Shown here piece by piece: positions 48,832 to 58,814 of a stretch of 64,000 bases of DNA (the first letter of the stretch is position 1; the number at the start of each line of letters is the position of its first letter). The DNA is from Acidimicrobiia bacterium. Lineage in GTDB: Bacteria > Acidobacteriota > Terriglobia > Bryobacterales > Bryobacteraceae. The DNA is taken from the NCBI GenBank assembly GCA_016871315.1, contig VFZE01000023.1, forward strand, positions 25,426 through 89,425, written 5' to 3'. The position numbers were made by a program, and so were the translations under genes. The notes beneath the pieces are model-generated. The model saw only the letters and a list, made by a program, of their open reading frames with translations, ran no database searches and was not told the origin of the DNA.

Positions 48832-50682
48832 TCACTCGGACCAAGTCAGTTGAAACCGGTAGTTGTCGGCGCCGCCGTTGGGATCCTCAATGCGGATGAT
48901 GGCGGTGTGTTCGTTGGCCGGGGAGGGCATTTGGTGGATTTTCACATCGCCCCTGCCATCCAGCTTCTTGATTGTCGCGCTGCGGAGCGTGACGGGTGGA
49001 AGGGGGCGGCTGAAGGTGGCCTTCACTTGTCCGGCATCCTGGCCGCTGATGGTGTGCGCACTGACGGTGTCCCAGGCCACCCATAATTCCACAATGCCGT
49101 CGACTCGCAGCTCGATCTCTACCGATCCTGGACCGGCGGGCGTAGCTGGTGCGGGCTGTGATTGCAGGGTGGAGAGCGGGCCGGCTTCCGGTAGCGGCTG
49201 CGCCTGGCCGATGCCCAGGTAGGGGTTGTAGACGTAGTCGAGCGAAAAGGCGGGCTGGGCGGGGAAGCGCAGGTTGCGGCTGACGCCATAGGCGGGATCG
49301 AGACCCCACTGGCCGGTGGCGAGCACTCCACGTTTCTGTGTCTGCGTGTCGTGCCAGCCCCAGAAAGGCTTCGCTTTGTTGGAGGCCTCCTTGCGTCCAT
49401 AGAAGCTGCCCGCAATGGGGAAGGGAATTCCCGGGCGGCCGCCGAGCGGAGAGTATTGGAAGTAGCTGTCGAAGGTCTTCTCCGTCCATGCGCCTTCCTT
49501 TGCCTTGGCCCACCAGTGATCGAGGATCGGCAGCAGTTCATAGCCGACCAAGCGGCTGTTGGCGTGAGCCGGACGCTCGGCGGCGCCTTTATAGACGTAG
49601 GTGATGCCAGTGCCCTCGGCGAACTCTGCTTTCTCGACGTTGTAGCGGGAATGCGAGGTCTTCGAGCCGTAGATGCCATGGCCGCCCGATTCGATGAAGA
49701 CGACCGGGTGGGACCAGTCGTGAAACTCGATTACGCCGTCGATGTTGTGTATGCCGTTGCCGATGCGCTCATCGGCCGTGACGGAGTATACGTTGTTGTG
49801 GGCCAGCGTTTCCATCACCTGAAGGCGGCCGAATTGCGAACCGTCCTTGGCGACGGTGAGGATGATGCCTTCGTTGTCGTTCTCGTGGCAGGTGCCGACG
49901 GCGCACTTGTCGGAATAGTCGCGCGCGTGGAAGACGTTGTAGATGAGGAACCAGTGCGAGGCGGTCTCCATCACGGCGTAGTAAACGTAGGCCTGCGATG
50001 TGCCTTGTTCCAGACGGTCCCAGTTGTTGTCGCCGGCCCAATCGCCGTCGAAATCGAAGCGCGCCACCATGTCGGACTTGGGCTGGAACCAGGTCTCCTG
50101 GGCCAGCATCGGCGCGTAGTGTTCGGCCAGCGGGCGGTAGGGGTCGCGGGATCGGGCTTCGGGCGGGAAGTTGACTTTCTCCGGCTTGACGCGCGAAGGG
50201 GCTTTGTTCGAAACTGCCACTTTGATCTGCGCCTTCACACCTTCCAGGTCGGCTTCGATCGTGTAGTCGCCTTCTTTCTCCGGAGCGGTGTAGAGAAAGG
50301 AGTCCTTGTTGACAAACTCGCCTGACTGCTGCCGCAGGATGTTGATGATGGAGCGGCCGGACTCTTCGTGGAACTTCTCATCGTCCTTGCCCTGGAAGAC
50401 GAAGGTCTTGGAAAGCCAGCCGCCGTTTTGCTCCCGCACGCGGACGCGCGCGCCGGTGCGTTGGAGCCGGACGAGGTCCTGCTCCGGCTTGCCGTAGGCG
50501 CGCACCTGCACCACCAGAGTTTCCAGCGGACGGAGCTTGGAATCCTCGGGATCGGTGCGCAGGCGGATTTCCGTGACGGGAACCTTCTTGCCCAGCTGGC
50601 CCAGCGTTTCACCCAGTCTGTCGAGTTGCGCCCAGGCCGTGGCGGACACAAACAGCAGTAGCGCCGCACCTCCGTATTTCAT
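48832..50682 (-). CDS. Secreted protein of unknown function (possible Vps62-like domain)
   Basis: 616 residues from ATG 50682 (a GTG two codons earlier is in frame). The signal peptide is MKYGGAALLLFVSATAWAQ. An Ig-like N-terminal part to about 160 is followed by a domain with YYAVMETASHWFLIYNVFHARDY, CHENDNEGIILTVAKDG and VFIESGGHGIYG, which loosely follows the Vps62/DUF946 pattern. A C-terminal beta domain with VEIELRVDGIVELWV resembles a carbohydrate-binding or fibronectin fold. Two cysteines (CAVGTC) may form a disulfide. The function is not known. It is divergent from the DUF1592 protein. Confidence 0.8.
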   Translation of the reverse strand: MKYGGAALLLFVSATAWAQLDRLGETLGQLGKKVPVTEIRLRTDPEDSKLRPLETLVVQVRAYGKPEQDLVRLQRTGARVRVREQNGGWLSKTFVFQGKDDEKFHEESGRSIINILRQQSGEFVNKDSFLYTAPEKEGDYTIEADLEGVKAQIKVAVSNKAPSRVKPEKVNFPPEARSRDPYRPLAEHYAPMLAQETWFQPKSDMVARFDFDGDWAGDNNWDRLEQGTSQAYVYYAVMETASHWFLIYNVFHARDYSDKCAVGTCHENDNEGIILTVAKDGSQFGRLQVMETLAHNNVYSVTADERIGNGIHNIDGVIEFHDWSHPVVFIESGGHGIYGSKTSHSRYNVEKAEFAEGTGITYVYKGAAERPAHANSRLVGYELLPILDHWWAKAKEGAWTEKTFDSYFQYSPLGGRPGIPFPIAGSFYGRKEASNKAKPFWGWHDTQTQKRGVLATGQWGLDPAYGVSRNLRFPAQPAFSLDYVYNPYLGIGQAQPLPEAGPLSTLQSQPAPATPAGPGSVEIELRVDGIVELWVAWDTVSAHTISGQDAGQVKATFSRPLPPVTLRSATIKKLDGRGDVKIHQMPSPANEHTAIIRIEDPNGGADNYRFQLTWSE

Positions 50683-50740
50683 AGCCACAGTCTAGCAAGC
50701 TGAACACGCGCGGCGGATGATATCCTCCCTAGGAAGCGTG

Positions 50741-52591
50741 ATGCCGTTAGCTTTGCTACTTCTTGCCGTGGATTTCCTGAGCGGGCTTTGGCCGGTGCTC
50801 GAACGGGCGCAGTGCCGAATTTGTCATAACGATAACGGCGTCGGTTCTACCACGCGGTTGCAGTTTCCGCCTGACGGCGCTGGCGAGGAGCAGGTGCGCG
50901 GGTTCGGAATGCGGCTGGGGCTGCTGGTTGACCGTTCGCGCCCGGAGGAGTCGCTACTGCTGCTCAAGCCGACCAATCGCACCGCGCATGCCGGCGGCGA
51001 ACGGATCAAGCCGGGCAGCGCGGAGGAGAAACTTCTGCGGGAGTGGGTGCAGTTCCTGATCACGCAGCGGCCGCCCGGCGGGCTGTCCACGCGAATGGGG
51101 GATGAGAGCGCTCCACGAGCCGCGCTGCGCCGGCTGACGCATTCCCAATACAACAACACGGTGCGCGATCTGCTGGGCGATGATTCCCGTCCCGCGTCGC
51201 GCTTTCCGAAGGAGGATTTCGTTCACGGCTTCACGAATCAGGCCGAGAGCCAGACGATGTCGCCGCTTTTCGCGGAGGCTTACGCGCGCGCAGCCGAACG
51301 CCTGGCGCGGGTCGCTTTCCTCGGGCGTGAGATCACGGGATCGGAAGCGGTGAAGTTCGTACGCGACTTCGGCCGGCGCGCCTTCCGGCGACCGCTGGAT
51401 GCGGGAGAACTGGCTCGTTATGAAAAACTGCTGCGTGAAGCGGGCCTGCGCACGGTGGTGGAGACGATGCTGCAATCGCCGCATTTTCTGTTCCACCTGG
51501 AGCCCGGCGCGTGGGGCACGGCGAGCCGCCTCTCCTATTTCCTGTGGGACACGATGCCGGATGAGGAGCTGTTCCGCGCGGCGGAGAGCGGCGCGCTGGA
51601 CACGCTGCGGGGCGTAGAGACGCAGGCGCGGCGGATGCTGGACGATCCGCGGGCACGCCAGTCATTGAGGGTGTTCCTGCGCGAGTGGCTGCGTTTTGAC
51701 CGGTTGGAATCGGCGCTGCGCGACCGGCGGGTCTTTCCCGAATTCACCGCCGAGCTGGTGGCGGACATGGAGGAGGAAACGCAGCGGCTGTTTGGAGGCC
51801 TTGTCTGGGATGACGGGGACTTCCGGGAGTTCTTTACCGCCCGTTACACGCACGTCTCGCCGGCGTTAGGAAAACTGTACGGCGTGCCGGTTTTGAGCGG
51901 ATGGACGCGGGTGAATCTTCCGTCCGGCCGGGCCGGCGTGTTGGGTCATGCAAGCTTCCTGACGCTGACCTCGAAGCCGGTGGATACCTCGCCCACCGAA
52001 CGCGGGCTCTTCGTACGCGAGCATTTTCTTTGCCAGCAGGTGCCGCCGCCTCCCGCCGGCGTCAACACGACGCTGCCGCCAGTGACCGATGAGAAGCCGC
52101 TCCATGGGCGGCAGCGGCTGGATATTCACCTTTCGAATGCGGCCTGCGCCGGCTGTCATCAACTGGTGGATCCGATCGGCTTCGGTTTGGAACGGTTCGA
52201 CGCCATCGGCCGCTGGCGCGACAAAGAGGTGATCACCATCTACCCGACGGCCGATGAGCTGAAGACGCGGCGCAAGGTGAAGCCCACCGAGTACAAGCTG
52301 GATATCGACGCTCGCGGGGCCGTTCGTGGAATCAAGGATTCCGATTTCACATCGCCCGCCGAGCTGGGTGCGGTGCTGGCTCGCGAACCAGGCTGCCACC
52401 GCTGCGTGGTCAAGCAGCTGCTGCGATACGGGACGGGAAGGATGGAGGAGCCGCCCGATCAGCCCTCGATCGATAAGGCGCTGGCACGCTTCCGCGATTC
52501 CCAATTCCGTTTCCGCCAGCTTATAATAGCCATAGTTACCAGCGAAGCCTTTCTGGGAGGCACATACGCAAATGGCCGCGCTCAGCCGTAG
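50741..52591 (+). CDS. DUF1592/DUF1588/DUF1585 family c-type cytochrome-like protein
   Basis: 616 residues from ATG 50741, preceded by AGGAAG at four bases; the ATG 24 bases earlier has no site. After a signal peptide comes a haem motif QCRICHNDN at about 27. DUF1587 ([19 protein letters not shown]), DUF1595, DUF1592 ([19 protein letters not shown]), DUF1588 ([27 protein letters not shown], with [16 protein letters not shown]) and DUF1585 ([11 protein letters not shown]) follow in the normal order. This planctomycete/acidobacterial type is thought to act in the periplasm on polysaccharides; activity is unproven. It overlaps its DUF1552 partner by 20 bases. Confidence 0.93.
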   Translation: MPLALLLLAVDFLSGLWPVLERAQCRICHNDNGVGSTTRLQFPPDGAGEEQVRGFGMRLGLLVDRSRPEESLLLLKPTNRTAHAGGERIKPGSAEEKLLREWVQFLITQRPPGGLSTRMGDESAPRAALRRLTHSQYNNTVRDLLGDDSRPASRFPKEDFVHGFTNQAESQTMSPLFAEAYARAAERLARVAFLGREITGSEAVKFVRDFGRRAFRRPLDAGELARYEKLLREAGLRTVVETMLQSPHFLFHLEPGAWGTASRLSYFLWDTMPDEELFRAAESGALDTLRGVETQARRMLDDPRARQSLRVFLREWLRFDRLESALRDRRVFPEFTAELVADMEEETQRLFGGLVWDDGDFREFFTARYTHVSPALGKLYGVPVLSGWTRVNLPSGRAGVLGHASFLTLTSKPVDTSPTERGLFVREHFLCQQVPPPPAGVNTTLPPVTDEKPLHGRQRLDIHLSNAACAGCHQLVDPIGFGLERFDAIGRWRDKEVITIYPTADELKTRRKVKPTEYKLDIDARGAVRGIKDSDFTSPAELGAVLAREPGCHRCVVKQLLRYGTGRMEEPPDQPSIDKALARFRDSQFRFRQLIIAIVTSEAFLGGTYANGRAQP

Positions 52592-53861
52592 AACTTTCCT
52601 TCGCGGCGCCGGACTGGCCGGCGGCGTCATCCGCATCGGCCTGCCGCCGCTGGCGGCGATGTTCAATTCCTCCGGCACCGCGTACGCGGCATCGAAGAAG
52701 GCGGTGGAGCCGCGGTTCGTCTTCTGGTTTAACGGCAACGGCATTCCGGAGAAATACTGGATTCCGCGGTTGACGGGCGAGGCGTTTGAATTCACGCCAT
52801 GCCTGAGCCCGCTGGCTCCGTTCCGCGAGAACATTCACGTCATTACAGGCCTGGACAATGCGGCGGCGCGGCTGCCCGGTCCGGGGAACAGCCATTACCC
52901 ATCGATGAGCGCGCTGCTCACCTGCATGCCTTATACGGGGCGCGGCGCGGGCGGCGTTTCGATTGACCAGGCGATTGCCGGGCGCATCGGGGAGGCGTCG
53001 CGCTTCCGGTCACTCGAAGTAGGCGTCTCGCAGGAATCGTTCGGCGAAGCGATCCAGCGCAACATGAGCTGGGCCGATCGCGACCGGCCGCTGCCGCCGG
53101 AGATGCTGCCGCACCGGTTGTTCGACCGGCTGTTCGGAGTGAAGGAAGAGAGCTGGATCAAGCGCCAGTCGAGCATTCTCGATGCTGTGCAGGAAGACGC
53201 GCGGAAGGTGAAGTCGCAATTGGGCCAGGCCGACCGGCAGAAGCTGGAAGAGTATCTGAGTTCGGTGCGCGACATGGAGCGCTCCATCGCGAGCCTGCCG
53301 CCGGAGTACCGTACGGTGGTGGAGCGGCCGGCGGAGGGCGGCGACCTGCGTGACTGGCCGCGCATCGCGAAGCTGCAATCGGACCTGGTGGTGCATGCGC
53401 TGGCCAGCGGGCAGACGCGCGTGGCGAGTTACATGCTGACCAAGTGCCAGGGCCTGTCGCGCTTCCCGTGGCTGGGCCACACCGCGCAGCGGCATCACGA
53501 GTACACGCACGGGCAAGTGGAGACGCCGCGCGGCATGCGCATCTTGCGCGACATCTGCCGCTGGCATGTGGAGGAGTTCGCCTACCTGGTGGGGAAATTG
53601 AAGTCGACGCCGGAAGGCGACGGCAATATGCTCGACAACACCTGCCTGCTGTTCGTGCATGAGCATGCGGAGGCGAACGCGCACAAGAACAACAACCTTG
53701 CCGTGATCCTGGCCGGCGGGGCCGGCGGAATGAAAACGGGCCTGCACACGCGGACGACGGGAACGCTGGGCGATCTCTACGTCACGCTTGCCGATGAAGT
53801 GCTGAAGGTGGGGTTGGGGGCTTACCCGACGTTTGAGCGCAAGCTCAGCGACGTGGTTTAG
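52572..53861 (+). CDS. DUF1552 domain protein with Tat-type signal
   Basis: 429 residues. [16 protein letters not shown] is a clear twin-arginine signal. [18 protein letters not shown] and [15 protein letters not shown], then [13 protein letters not shown], are the DUF1552 hallmarks, as is [20 protein letters not shown] later. The protein is coupled to the DUF1592-type gene, the standard pairing. It belongs to a phosphatase/sulfatase-like superfamily and may be exported folded with metals. This is the second such two-gene cassette in the window after 22.3-25.7 kb. Confidence 0.93.
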   Translation: MAALSRRTFLRGAGLAGGVIRIGLPPLAAMFNSSGTAYAASKKAVEPRFVFWFNGNGIPEKYWIPRLTGEAFEFTPCLSPLAPFRENIHVITGLDNAAARLPGPGNSHYPSMSALLTCMPYTGRGAGGVSIDQAIAGRIGEASRFRSLEVGVSQESFGEAIQRNMSWADRDRPLPPEMLPHRLFDRLFGVKEESWIKRQSSILDAVQEDARKVKSQLGQADRQKLEEYLSSVRDMERSIASLPPEYRTVVERPAEGGDLRDWPRIAKLQSDLVVHALASGQTRVASYMLTKCQGLSRFPWLGHTAQRHHEYTHGQVETPRGMRILRDICRWHVEEFAYLVGKLKSTPEGDGNMLDNTCLLFVHEHAEANAHKNNNLAVILAGGAGGMKTGLHTRTTGTLGDLYVTLADEVLKVGLGAYPTFERKLSDVV

Positions 53862-54202
53862 TGCTTCCGGCCTGATCCGTTCGGCCGATGTTTGTTGAAG
53901 TTCTCAATGAAACGGTCCATCCGCTGGTCTAATCGAAGCTGCGAATCCACCAAGGCCTGAATCCGCTCGTCGACTCGTTTCTCCCTTGCAAGCATCATTT
54001 TCATGCCAGTCTGGACGATTTTTGCAAGAGAATCGACTCGCTTTTCGGTTTTGGCCTGCTGTGAGGCAAGCTTCTTCTGCTCGGTGGCTAGACCCTTTTG
54101 CTCGGTGGCTAGAGCCTTTTGCTCGGCGGCAACTCCTTCCAGATGGGCAGCCGTCCTGGCCTGTTGCTCCAGAATGAACTCCATGGTGCGCTGGACGTCC
54201 AT
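53858..54202 (-). CDS. Small coiled-coil protein of unknown function
   Basis: 114 residues, without a signal peptide. It starts [20 protein letters not shown] and runs as a nearly continuous helix containing an imperfect tandem repeat of seven residues ([21 protein letters not shown]), then [14 protein letters not shown] charged heptads and a Gly/Arg/His tail. I know similar short coiled-coil proteins from Acidobacteriota, without an assigned role. It ends 4 bases inside the convergent DUF1552 gene. Oligomerisation is likely. Confidence 0.7.
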   Translation of the reverse strand: MDVQRTMEFILEQQARTAAHLEGVAAEQKALATEQKGLATEQKKLASQQAKTEKRVDSLAKIVQTGMKMMLAREKRVDERIQALVDSQLRLDQRMDRFIENFNKHRPNGSGRKH

Positions 54203-54235
54203 GAATCAACTATAGCAGGGGTGTCAGGGGGCTCG

Positions 54236-54285
54236 ACGCTGGTGCCGGCACGAGTGCCTCCACGGCAGGCTGAAGCCCGCGCTAC
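54236..54285. repeat. REP-like GCAGGCTGAAGCCC element
   Basis: The gap before the leucine-rich-repeat genes contains a GGCACGAGTGCC palindrome and a GCAGGCTGAAGCCCGCGC word, similar to the repeat at 22227-22254. Likely a dispersed intergenic repeat of this genome. Confidence 0.35.
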
Positions 54286-55112
54286 TTGCGCAGCTCCCGC
54301 AAGGCAGGCAACTTTCGCAGCGGTTCCAAAGCCTCCTTGGTGACCGGCAGACGGGTGACGTCGAGCGTATCGAGGTTCTTCAAAGGCAGAAGTGGTGAGA
54401 GGTCCGTGATCTCCTTGCGCTCGGCGTCGGGGTGACCGGGACGGTCGATGCCGCGGTCGGCGATGGTGGCGCCGCACAGGTTCAAGTGGCGCAGTCCGTT
54501 CAACTCGCCGAGACGCGTGAGATTCTCGAGAGTCAGCGGGAGTCCCCACAAACCGGAATCGACGCGTTGGATGCCGCTGACGTCGAGTGAGCGCAAGGCA
54601 GCTAATGGCCGCAGAAGCAGCAGCGCGGAGCCGCTTAAGCGGTTGGCGCCGATGGCCAGGTGTTCCAGCTTACCGAGCGCTGCCAGTTGGTCAAAGCCCT
54701 CATCGTCAATCTGGGTGTGTGACAGGTCGAGCGATCGCAAGCTTGTGAGGTGCGCCAGGTGATCGAATACCTTGCTCGTCACTTGCGTGCCGCGCAGGTC
54801 CAGCTTTTCCAGCTTCTTCCAGGCGCGAATATTCGCGATGGCGTCGCCGGTGAGGTATTCGGCAAAGCGGCAGTTGAGTTCCACGACATTGCGGAGATCC
54901 CGCAGGTGCTCGAATCCGGCGTCGGTAATGCGCGTGCCGGACAGATGGAGCTTGCGCAGGTGCGTCATGCGCGCCACTTTGATCATGTCGGCATCGGTGA
55001 CCCAGGAGGAGGTGAGATCGAGCTCCACCACGTTGCCCTGCGCGTCCTTCACGGTGCGCCAAGGCTCGGCTGCCACGTTCAGAGCAAGAAGGCAGAGCAG
55101 GGCAGGGCGCAT
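54282..55112 (-). CDS. Secreted leucine-rich-repeat protein
   Basis: 276 residues from ATG 55112, with GGAGGAG upstream; the longer frame is not used. Signal peptide MRPALLCLLALNVAAEP, then about ten LRRs of the ribonuclease-inhibitor/cysteine-containing type (LRKLHLSGTRITDAGFEHL, LEKLDLRGTQVTSKVFDHL). One repeat near residue 95 is irregular (CRFAEYLTGDA). It overlaps the end of the larger LRR gene upstream as ATGA, so the two are coupled and may be products of an old duplication. Binding role in the periplasm or outside the cell is inferred. Confidence 0.88.
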   Translation of the reverse strand: MRPALLCLLALNVAAEPWRTVKDAQGNVVELDLTSSWVTDADMIKVARMTHLRKLHLSGTRITDAGFEHLRDLRNVVELNCRFAEYLTGDAIANIRAWKKLEKLDLRGTQVTSKVFDHLAHLTSLRSLDLSHTQIDDEGFDQLAALGKLEHLAIGANRLSGSALLLLRPLAALRSLDVSGIQRVDSGLWGLPLTLENLTRLGELNGLRHLNLCGATIADRGIDRPGHPDAERKEITDLSPLLPLKNLDTLDVTRLPVTKEALEPLRKLPALRELRK

Positions 55113-56950
55113 CAGCTTCTCCTCCGCGTGGGCCGGCTGGAGCCTTCGTCCCAGATGATGTGGCACAACGGCAGCGCCTGCTTCATTTCGCGGTAGCCTT
55201 TTCCGGTGATCAGCGTGTGATACAGGTTCAGCCGCTTCAGGTGGCGGAACTTCTTCAGCACGGCGACGGAGGCGTCGGTGATATGTGTGCTGTCCAGGCT
55301 TAGCTCCTCGAGATTCTCGAGTGTTGCGAGCTGCGCCAGACCGGCATCGTTGATTTCACCGTAATCCAGCTTCAGCGCGCGTAGGCCGGTCAATGCGGAT
55401 AAAGCGGCCATGCCTTTGCCGGAGATGCGCGTGCGGTTCAGGTCGAGGCTTGCCAGGTTCGCCAGGCCCTTCAAATGCTCCAAGCCTTGATCGGTGAAGC
55501 GGGCATCGCGCAGGATGAGCGTTTCCAGTTGCGTCAGTTTGGCAAGCGCCGGCATGCCGGCGTCGGTCAGATCGGTGGCCGCCAGGTCCAGCCATTCGAT
55601 CCTGGCCAGCAGATCGAGCCTTGCGCCGTCGGCGATGTCGGTGGAGGCCAGCGACAGACGGCGCAGCGCGCTGAATTCGGCCAGAACCGGGATTACGTCA
55701 TTGCCGACGGGGGAGCCATGCAGGTCCAGTAGTTCGAGTTTCGTCAATCCGCGCAGATGCGGCAGGCCTTCGCCTTCCACGTAAGTGTTGCGCAGCCGCA
55801 GCTCCCGCAAGCTGGACAAGCCGCTCAGCCGCTGCAAGCCTGCATCGGTGACGGGAGTGCTGTTGAGGTTCAATACATGAACACCCGCCATTCGCCCGGC
55901 CTGTTCGAGAACGGCGTCACCGATTTCAGAACCTTCCAGATTCAACACGCCGCGCTTGAGTCTGGATCGCAGCGCCGCGGCCTCGACCGGCGCTCCGCCG
56001 GCGGGTTCGAGGAATTGCATGTGAAGCTCGGGTTTCGCTTTTCGAAAAGCGCGGACGGCGCCGGCGGGAATCCGGCTGTAGCGCAGATCGAGAGAGGCCA
56101 GCTTCCCGAGACCGCGCAGCTTCTCCAAGCCTGCGCCGGTCACCTTTGTCCGGTAGAGCGACAGCTCCTCGAGCTGTTTCATGCCGGCAACCACGGTGAG
56201 CCCGGTGTCGGTTATGGCGGTGCCGGACAGGTTCAGTTTCCGCATGGCCGGCTTTCCGGCCAGTGCTTGAAGTCCGGCGCCGGTCACGGCCGTGCCACGA
56301 AGATCCACATCCTCCAGAAGCGCCAGATCGGAGAGCGCGGCCATGCCGGCGTCGGTGATCAGCGTATCGCCCGCACGCAAGCGGCGCAGCTGTTTCATGC
56401 CGGCCAGGTGGCGCATCCCTTGGTCGTCGAACTGCGTGATGGAAACGTCCAGCGCCTCCAGCTTCCGGAACGGCGCCAGCGTGTGACCCTGCACGGCGCT
56501 CTGCGCCACGGCCAGCTCGCGCAGATTCTCAAGAGTGGCGATGGCGGCCAGGCCGTCATCCTTGAAGCGGATGTTGTCGAGAAAATGATAGCCGAAGGTC
56601 AGCACCTCCAGCGTCTTCACTTCGGCCAGGAAGCCCAGATCCCGGCTGCCGTCGCGACCGCCGTCGGCGTTGCGGTTCCATAGGGGGCCCGGCAGATGAA
56701 GTTCCCGTAGATACTGCAGCCCGCTGAGCCGTTTGAGGCCGGGCGGGTCGGCATTCACGCCTAGCCAGTCCAGTACCTCCAGCCGCAGCTCGCCGGGCGG
56801 CAGCTTCTGAGTTTCCGAGATCCGCGCGGGGTTGCCGTTGACGGCTACGCGGCCACCCATGACGATGGTCCAAACGGCCACCTCGCGATCGGTCTGTGCC
56901 CCGGCAAGGCAGACCAAACCCAGCGCGCAAATGGCGGTTCTCCACAACAT
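55112..56950 (-). CDS. Large secreted leucine-rich-repeat protein
   Basis: 612 residues with signal peptide MLWRTAICALGLVCLAGAQ. About twenty LRRs of roughly 24 residues follow, of the pattern LxxLxLxxTxITDAGLxxL (for example LEELSLDSTHITDASVAVL), broken once near 305-330 by a helical spacer (AVRAFRKAKPELHMQFLEP). The repeats are the GALA/RNase-inhibitor type, often used for protein binding. No enzymatic or anchor domain is present. It is the first gene of a two-LRR operon and is divergent from the VWFA gene, with 71 bases between the starts. Confidence 0.9.
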   Translation of the reverse strand: MLWRTAICALGLVCLAGAQTDREVAVWTIVMGGRVAVNGNPARISETQKLPPGELRLEVLDWLGVNADPPGLKRLSGLQYLRELHLPGPLWNRNADGGRDGSRDLGFLAEVKTLEVLTFGYHFLDNIRFKDDGLAAIATLENLRELAVAQSAVQGHTLAPFRKLEALDVSITQFDDQGMRHLAGMKQLRRLRAGDTLITDAGMAALSDLALLEDVDLRGTAVTGAGLQALAGKPAMRKLNLSGTAITDTGLTVVAGMKQLEELSLYRTKVTGAGLEKLRGLGKLASLDLRYSRIPAGAVRAFRKAKPELHMQFLEPAGGAPVEAAALRSRLKRGVLNLEGSEIGDAVLEQAGRMAGVHVLNLNSTPVTDAGLQRLSGLSSLRELRLRNTYVEGEGLPHLRGLTKLELLDLHGSPVGNDVIPVLAEFSALRRLSLASTDIADGARLDLLARIEWLDLAATDLTDAGMPALAKLTQLETLILRDARFTDQGLEHLKGLANLASLDLNRTRISGKGMAALSALTGLRALKLDYGEINDAGLAQLATLENLEELSLDSTHITDASVAVLKKFRHLKRLNLYHTLITGKGYREMKQALPLCHIIWDEGSSRPTRRRS

Positions 56951-57021
56951 GGCTTACCCAAGATGATACTTCCAAATTGCCGGAACCCGAGACCGGCGGC
57001 CCCCGTATACGTCATAAGCAG

Positions 57022-57942
57022 ATGATGAGGATAATGCCGCCCGCGCTGATCTGCGTCTTGGCCTTTGGGCAGGAGATGCCGCGCATCCAGGTGGAAGTGA
57101 ACCTGGTGAACGTGTCGGCCAGTGTGCGTGATACGCAGGGCAAGCTGGTAAAGGATCTGGCGAAGGAGGACTTCCATTTGCTGGAAGACGGCGTGGAGCA
57201 GCGCATCCAACTCTTCGCCCGCAGCCTAGATCTGCCGCTGAAGCTGGGTCTGGTTGTGGATTTCAGCGGCAGCCAGGGCGAGTATGTGCGCAAGCACCGC
57301 CGCGACATCGAGACGTTTCTGGAAAACGTGGTTGGTCTCAAGGACCGGGTTTTCCTGATCGGCTTCGGCAATCATCTGAGGCTGGTCTCGGACTTTTCGA
57401 ATTCCGTGCCGGAGATCATGGTGAGCCTTCGCAACTATGAAAGGGGAGAAAGGCGGGTTCCGTCCATTGGTCCGCAGGTTTTGCGGACGGGCGGGACAGC
57501 TTTTTACGATGCCATCTATCATGCGTCGGAAAAGCTGGCGCCGGAAAGCGGCCGCAAGGCGCTGGTGGTATTTAGCGACGGCGAGGACAACGCCAGCGCG
57601 TATCACATGATCGACGCGATCGAGGCGGCACAATCGGCCGATGCGCTGCTCTACAACGTCCGCTATACGCACACCGAGCGCCACGGGCCGACGTCGCGCA
57701 ACATCTACGGCACGCGTGTGATGAAGCGCATTTCCGCCGATACCGGCGGGGCCGATTTCGACGCCACCGATTCCAATCCGCGGGAAGCGTTCCGCCAGAT
57801 CGAGCAGGAACTGCGCACACTCTACGAGCTGGCCTTCGCTTCCACCAACCCGGTTCGTGACGGTTCGTTCCGCAAGCTGGTGGTGAAGGTGAGGAGGCCA
57901 GGCCTCACCGCGCGCACCAAGTCCGGCTACTACGCGCGCTGA
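57022..57942 (+). CDS. VWFA domain protein (VWFA-related, acidobacterial type)
   Basis: 306 residues from ATG 57022; the frame open upstream overlaps the LRR gene and is not coding. A short signal (MMRIMPPALICVLAFG) is followed by VEVNLVNVSASVRDTQGKLV and KEDFHLLEDGVEQRI, the N-terminal signature of the acidobacterial VWFA family (TIGR03436 as I know it). The VWFA fold has GLVVDFSGSQGEY in the MIDAS position (DxSxS), and RTGGTAFYDAI and VFSDGEDNAS complete the metal site. These are secreted, likely adhesion or metal-binding proteins. Confidence 0.92.
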   Translation: MMRIMPPALICVLAFGQEMPRIQVEVNLVNVSASVRDTQGKLVKDLAKEDFHLLEDGVEQRIQLFARSLDLPLKLGLVVDFSGSQGEYVRKHRRDIETFLENVVGLKDRVFLIGFGNHLRLVSDFSNSVPEIMVSLRNYERGERRVPSIGPQVLRTGGTAFYDAIYHASEKLAPESGRKALVVFSDGEDNASAYHMIDAIEAAQSADALLYNVRYTHTERHGPTSRNIYGTRVMKRISADTGGADFDATDSNPREAFRQIEQELRTLYELAFASTNPVRDGSFRKLVVKVRRPGLTARTKSGYYAR

Positions 57943-57945
57943 GAG

Positions 57946-58782
57946 TTACTTCTCGGCGCCTTCGGTTGCGGCCACGCCGCGCCTTCCGCCGGGCTCGACG
58001 GCGCCTTTCAGCGACACCTGCGCGCCCATGCGGATGAGGCTGGATTCGCCGGCTCCCTGGAAAAAGGTGAAGCCGGGGCGATCCTTCCAGGCGTGCGGTC
58101 CGCCCAGCTTCTTGCCGGCCTTCGATGTGGCGTCCTTGATCTTGGTGATCATCGCCTCATAGGCGGGCTCGCCTTGCTTGAGTCCGGAAAAGCTGGACAG
58201 GTCGGTGCTGGCGGCGAACACGACATCGACGCCCGGCAGCGCGGCGATCTGATCGACAATGGCGACGCCGGCGGGCGATTCGATCATCGCCACCACCATC
58301 ACGTTGTCGTTGGCAGTCTGGCGGTAGCTCGAGCCCCACATGGTGCCGTACTGGCCGCCGCCCTGGCTCCGCACGCCGAGCGGCGGGTACTTGGCGAAGC
58401 GCACGGCGTTCTTCACTTTTTCAATGGAGTCGACCATCGGAATGATGATGCCCAGCGCGCCGAGGTCGGTGGCCTTCTGGATGTCGCCTTCGGTGGCGTC
58501 CGGCACGCGGATGAATGGAACCGCGCCGGCACCCTTGCAATGGCGGACCATCACGGCGACGTCCTGATAGTTGATGGGGCTGTGCTGCATCTCGATCCAG
58601 AGATAGTCGAAGCCGGCAGTGCCCATCGCGCAGAAAATGTTGGGGTCCGTGGTGGAGACAGTTCCGCCCACCACCTGTTTGCCTTCCAGCAGCTTCTGCT
58701 TGGCTGTGTTGTAGAACTTGGCATCCTGCGCCTGCGCGCAAAGCAGGACCGCTGAGACGCCGAGGAAAACTCGAGAAACCAT
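57946..58782 (-). CDS. HpcH/HpaI aldolase-fold protein with signal peptide
   Basis: 278 residues from ATG 58782, preceded by AAGGAGG. The signal peptide (MVSRVFLGVSAVLLCAQAQ) is unusual for this cytoplasmic class II aldolase family. The TIM barrel keeps the catalytic set of HpaI: His in IEMQHSPINY, Arg in PFIRVPDATEGD, Glu in MIESPAGVAIV and Asp in AASTDLSSF. GIIIPMVDSIEKVKNAV is also typical. It would cleave or form 2-keto-3-deoxy acids with a divalent metal and may work in the periplasm on sugar acids. It lies downstream of a secreted hypothetical gene. Confidence 0.9.
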   Translation of the reverse strand: MVSRVFLGVSAVLLCAQAQDAKFYNTAKQKLLEGKQVVGGTVSTTDPNIFCAMGTAGFDYLWIEMQHSPINYQDVAVMVRHCKGAGAVPFIRVPDATEGDIQKATDLGALGIIIPMVDSIEKVKNAVRFAKYPPLGVRSQGGGQYGTMWGSSYRQTANDNVMVVAMIESPAGVAIVDQIAALPGVDVVFAASTDLSSFSGLKQGEPAYEAMITKIKDATSKAGKKLGGPHAWKDRPGFTFFQGAGESSLIRMGAQVSLKGAVEPGGRRGVAATEGAEK

Positions 58783-58814
58783 AACCGCCTCCTTGCCTGA
58801 GCCTGCCCATGATA

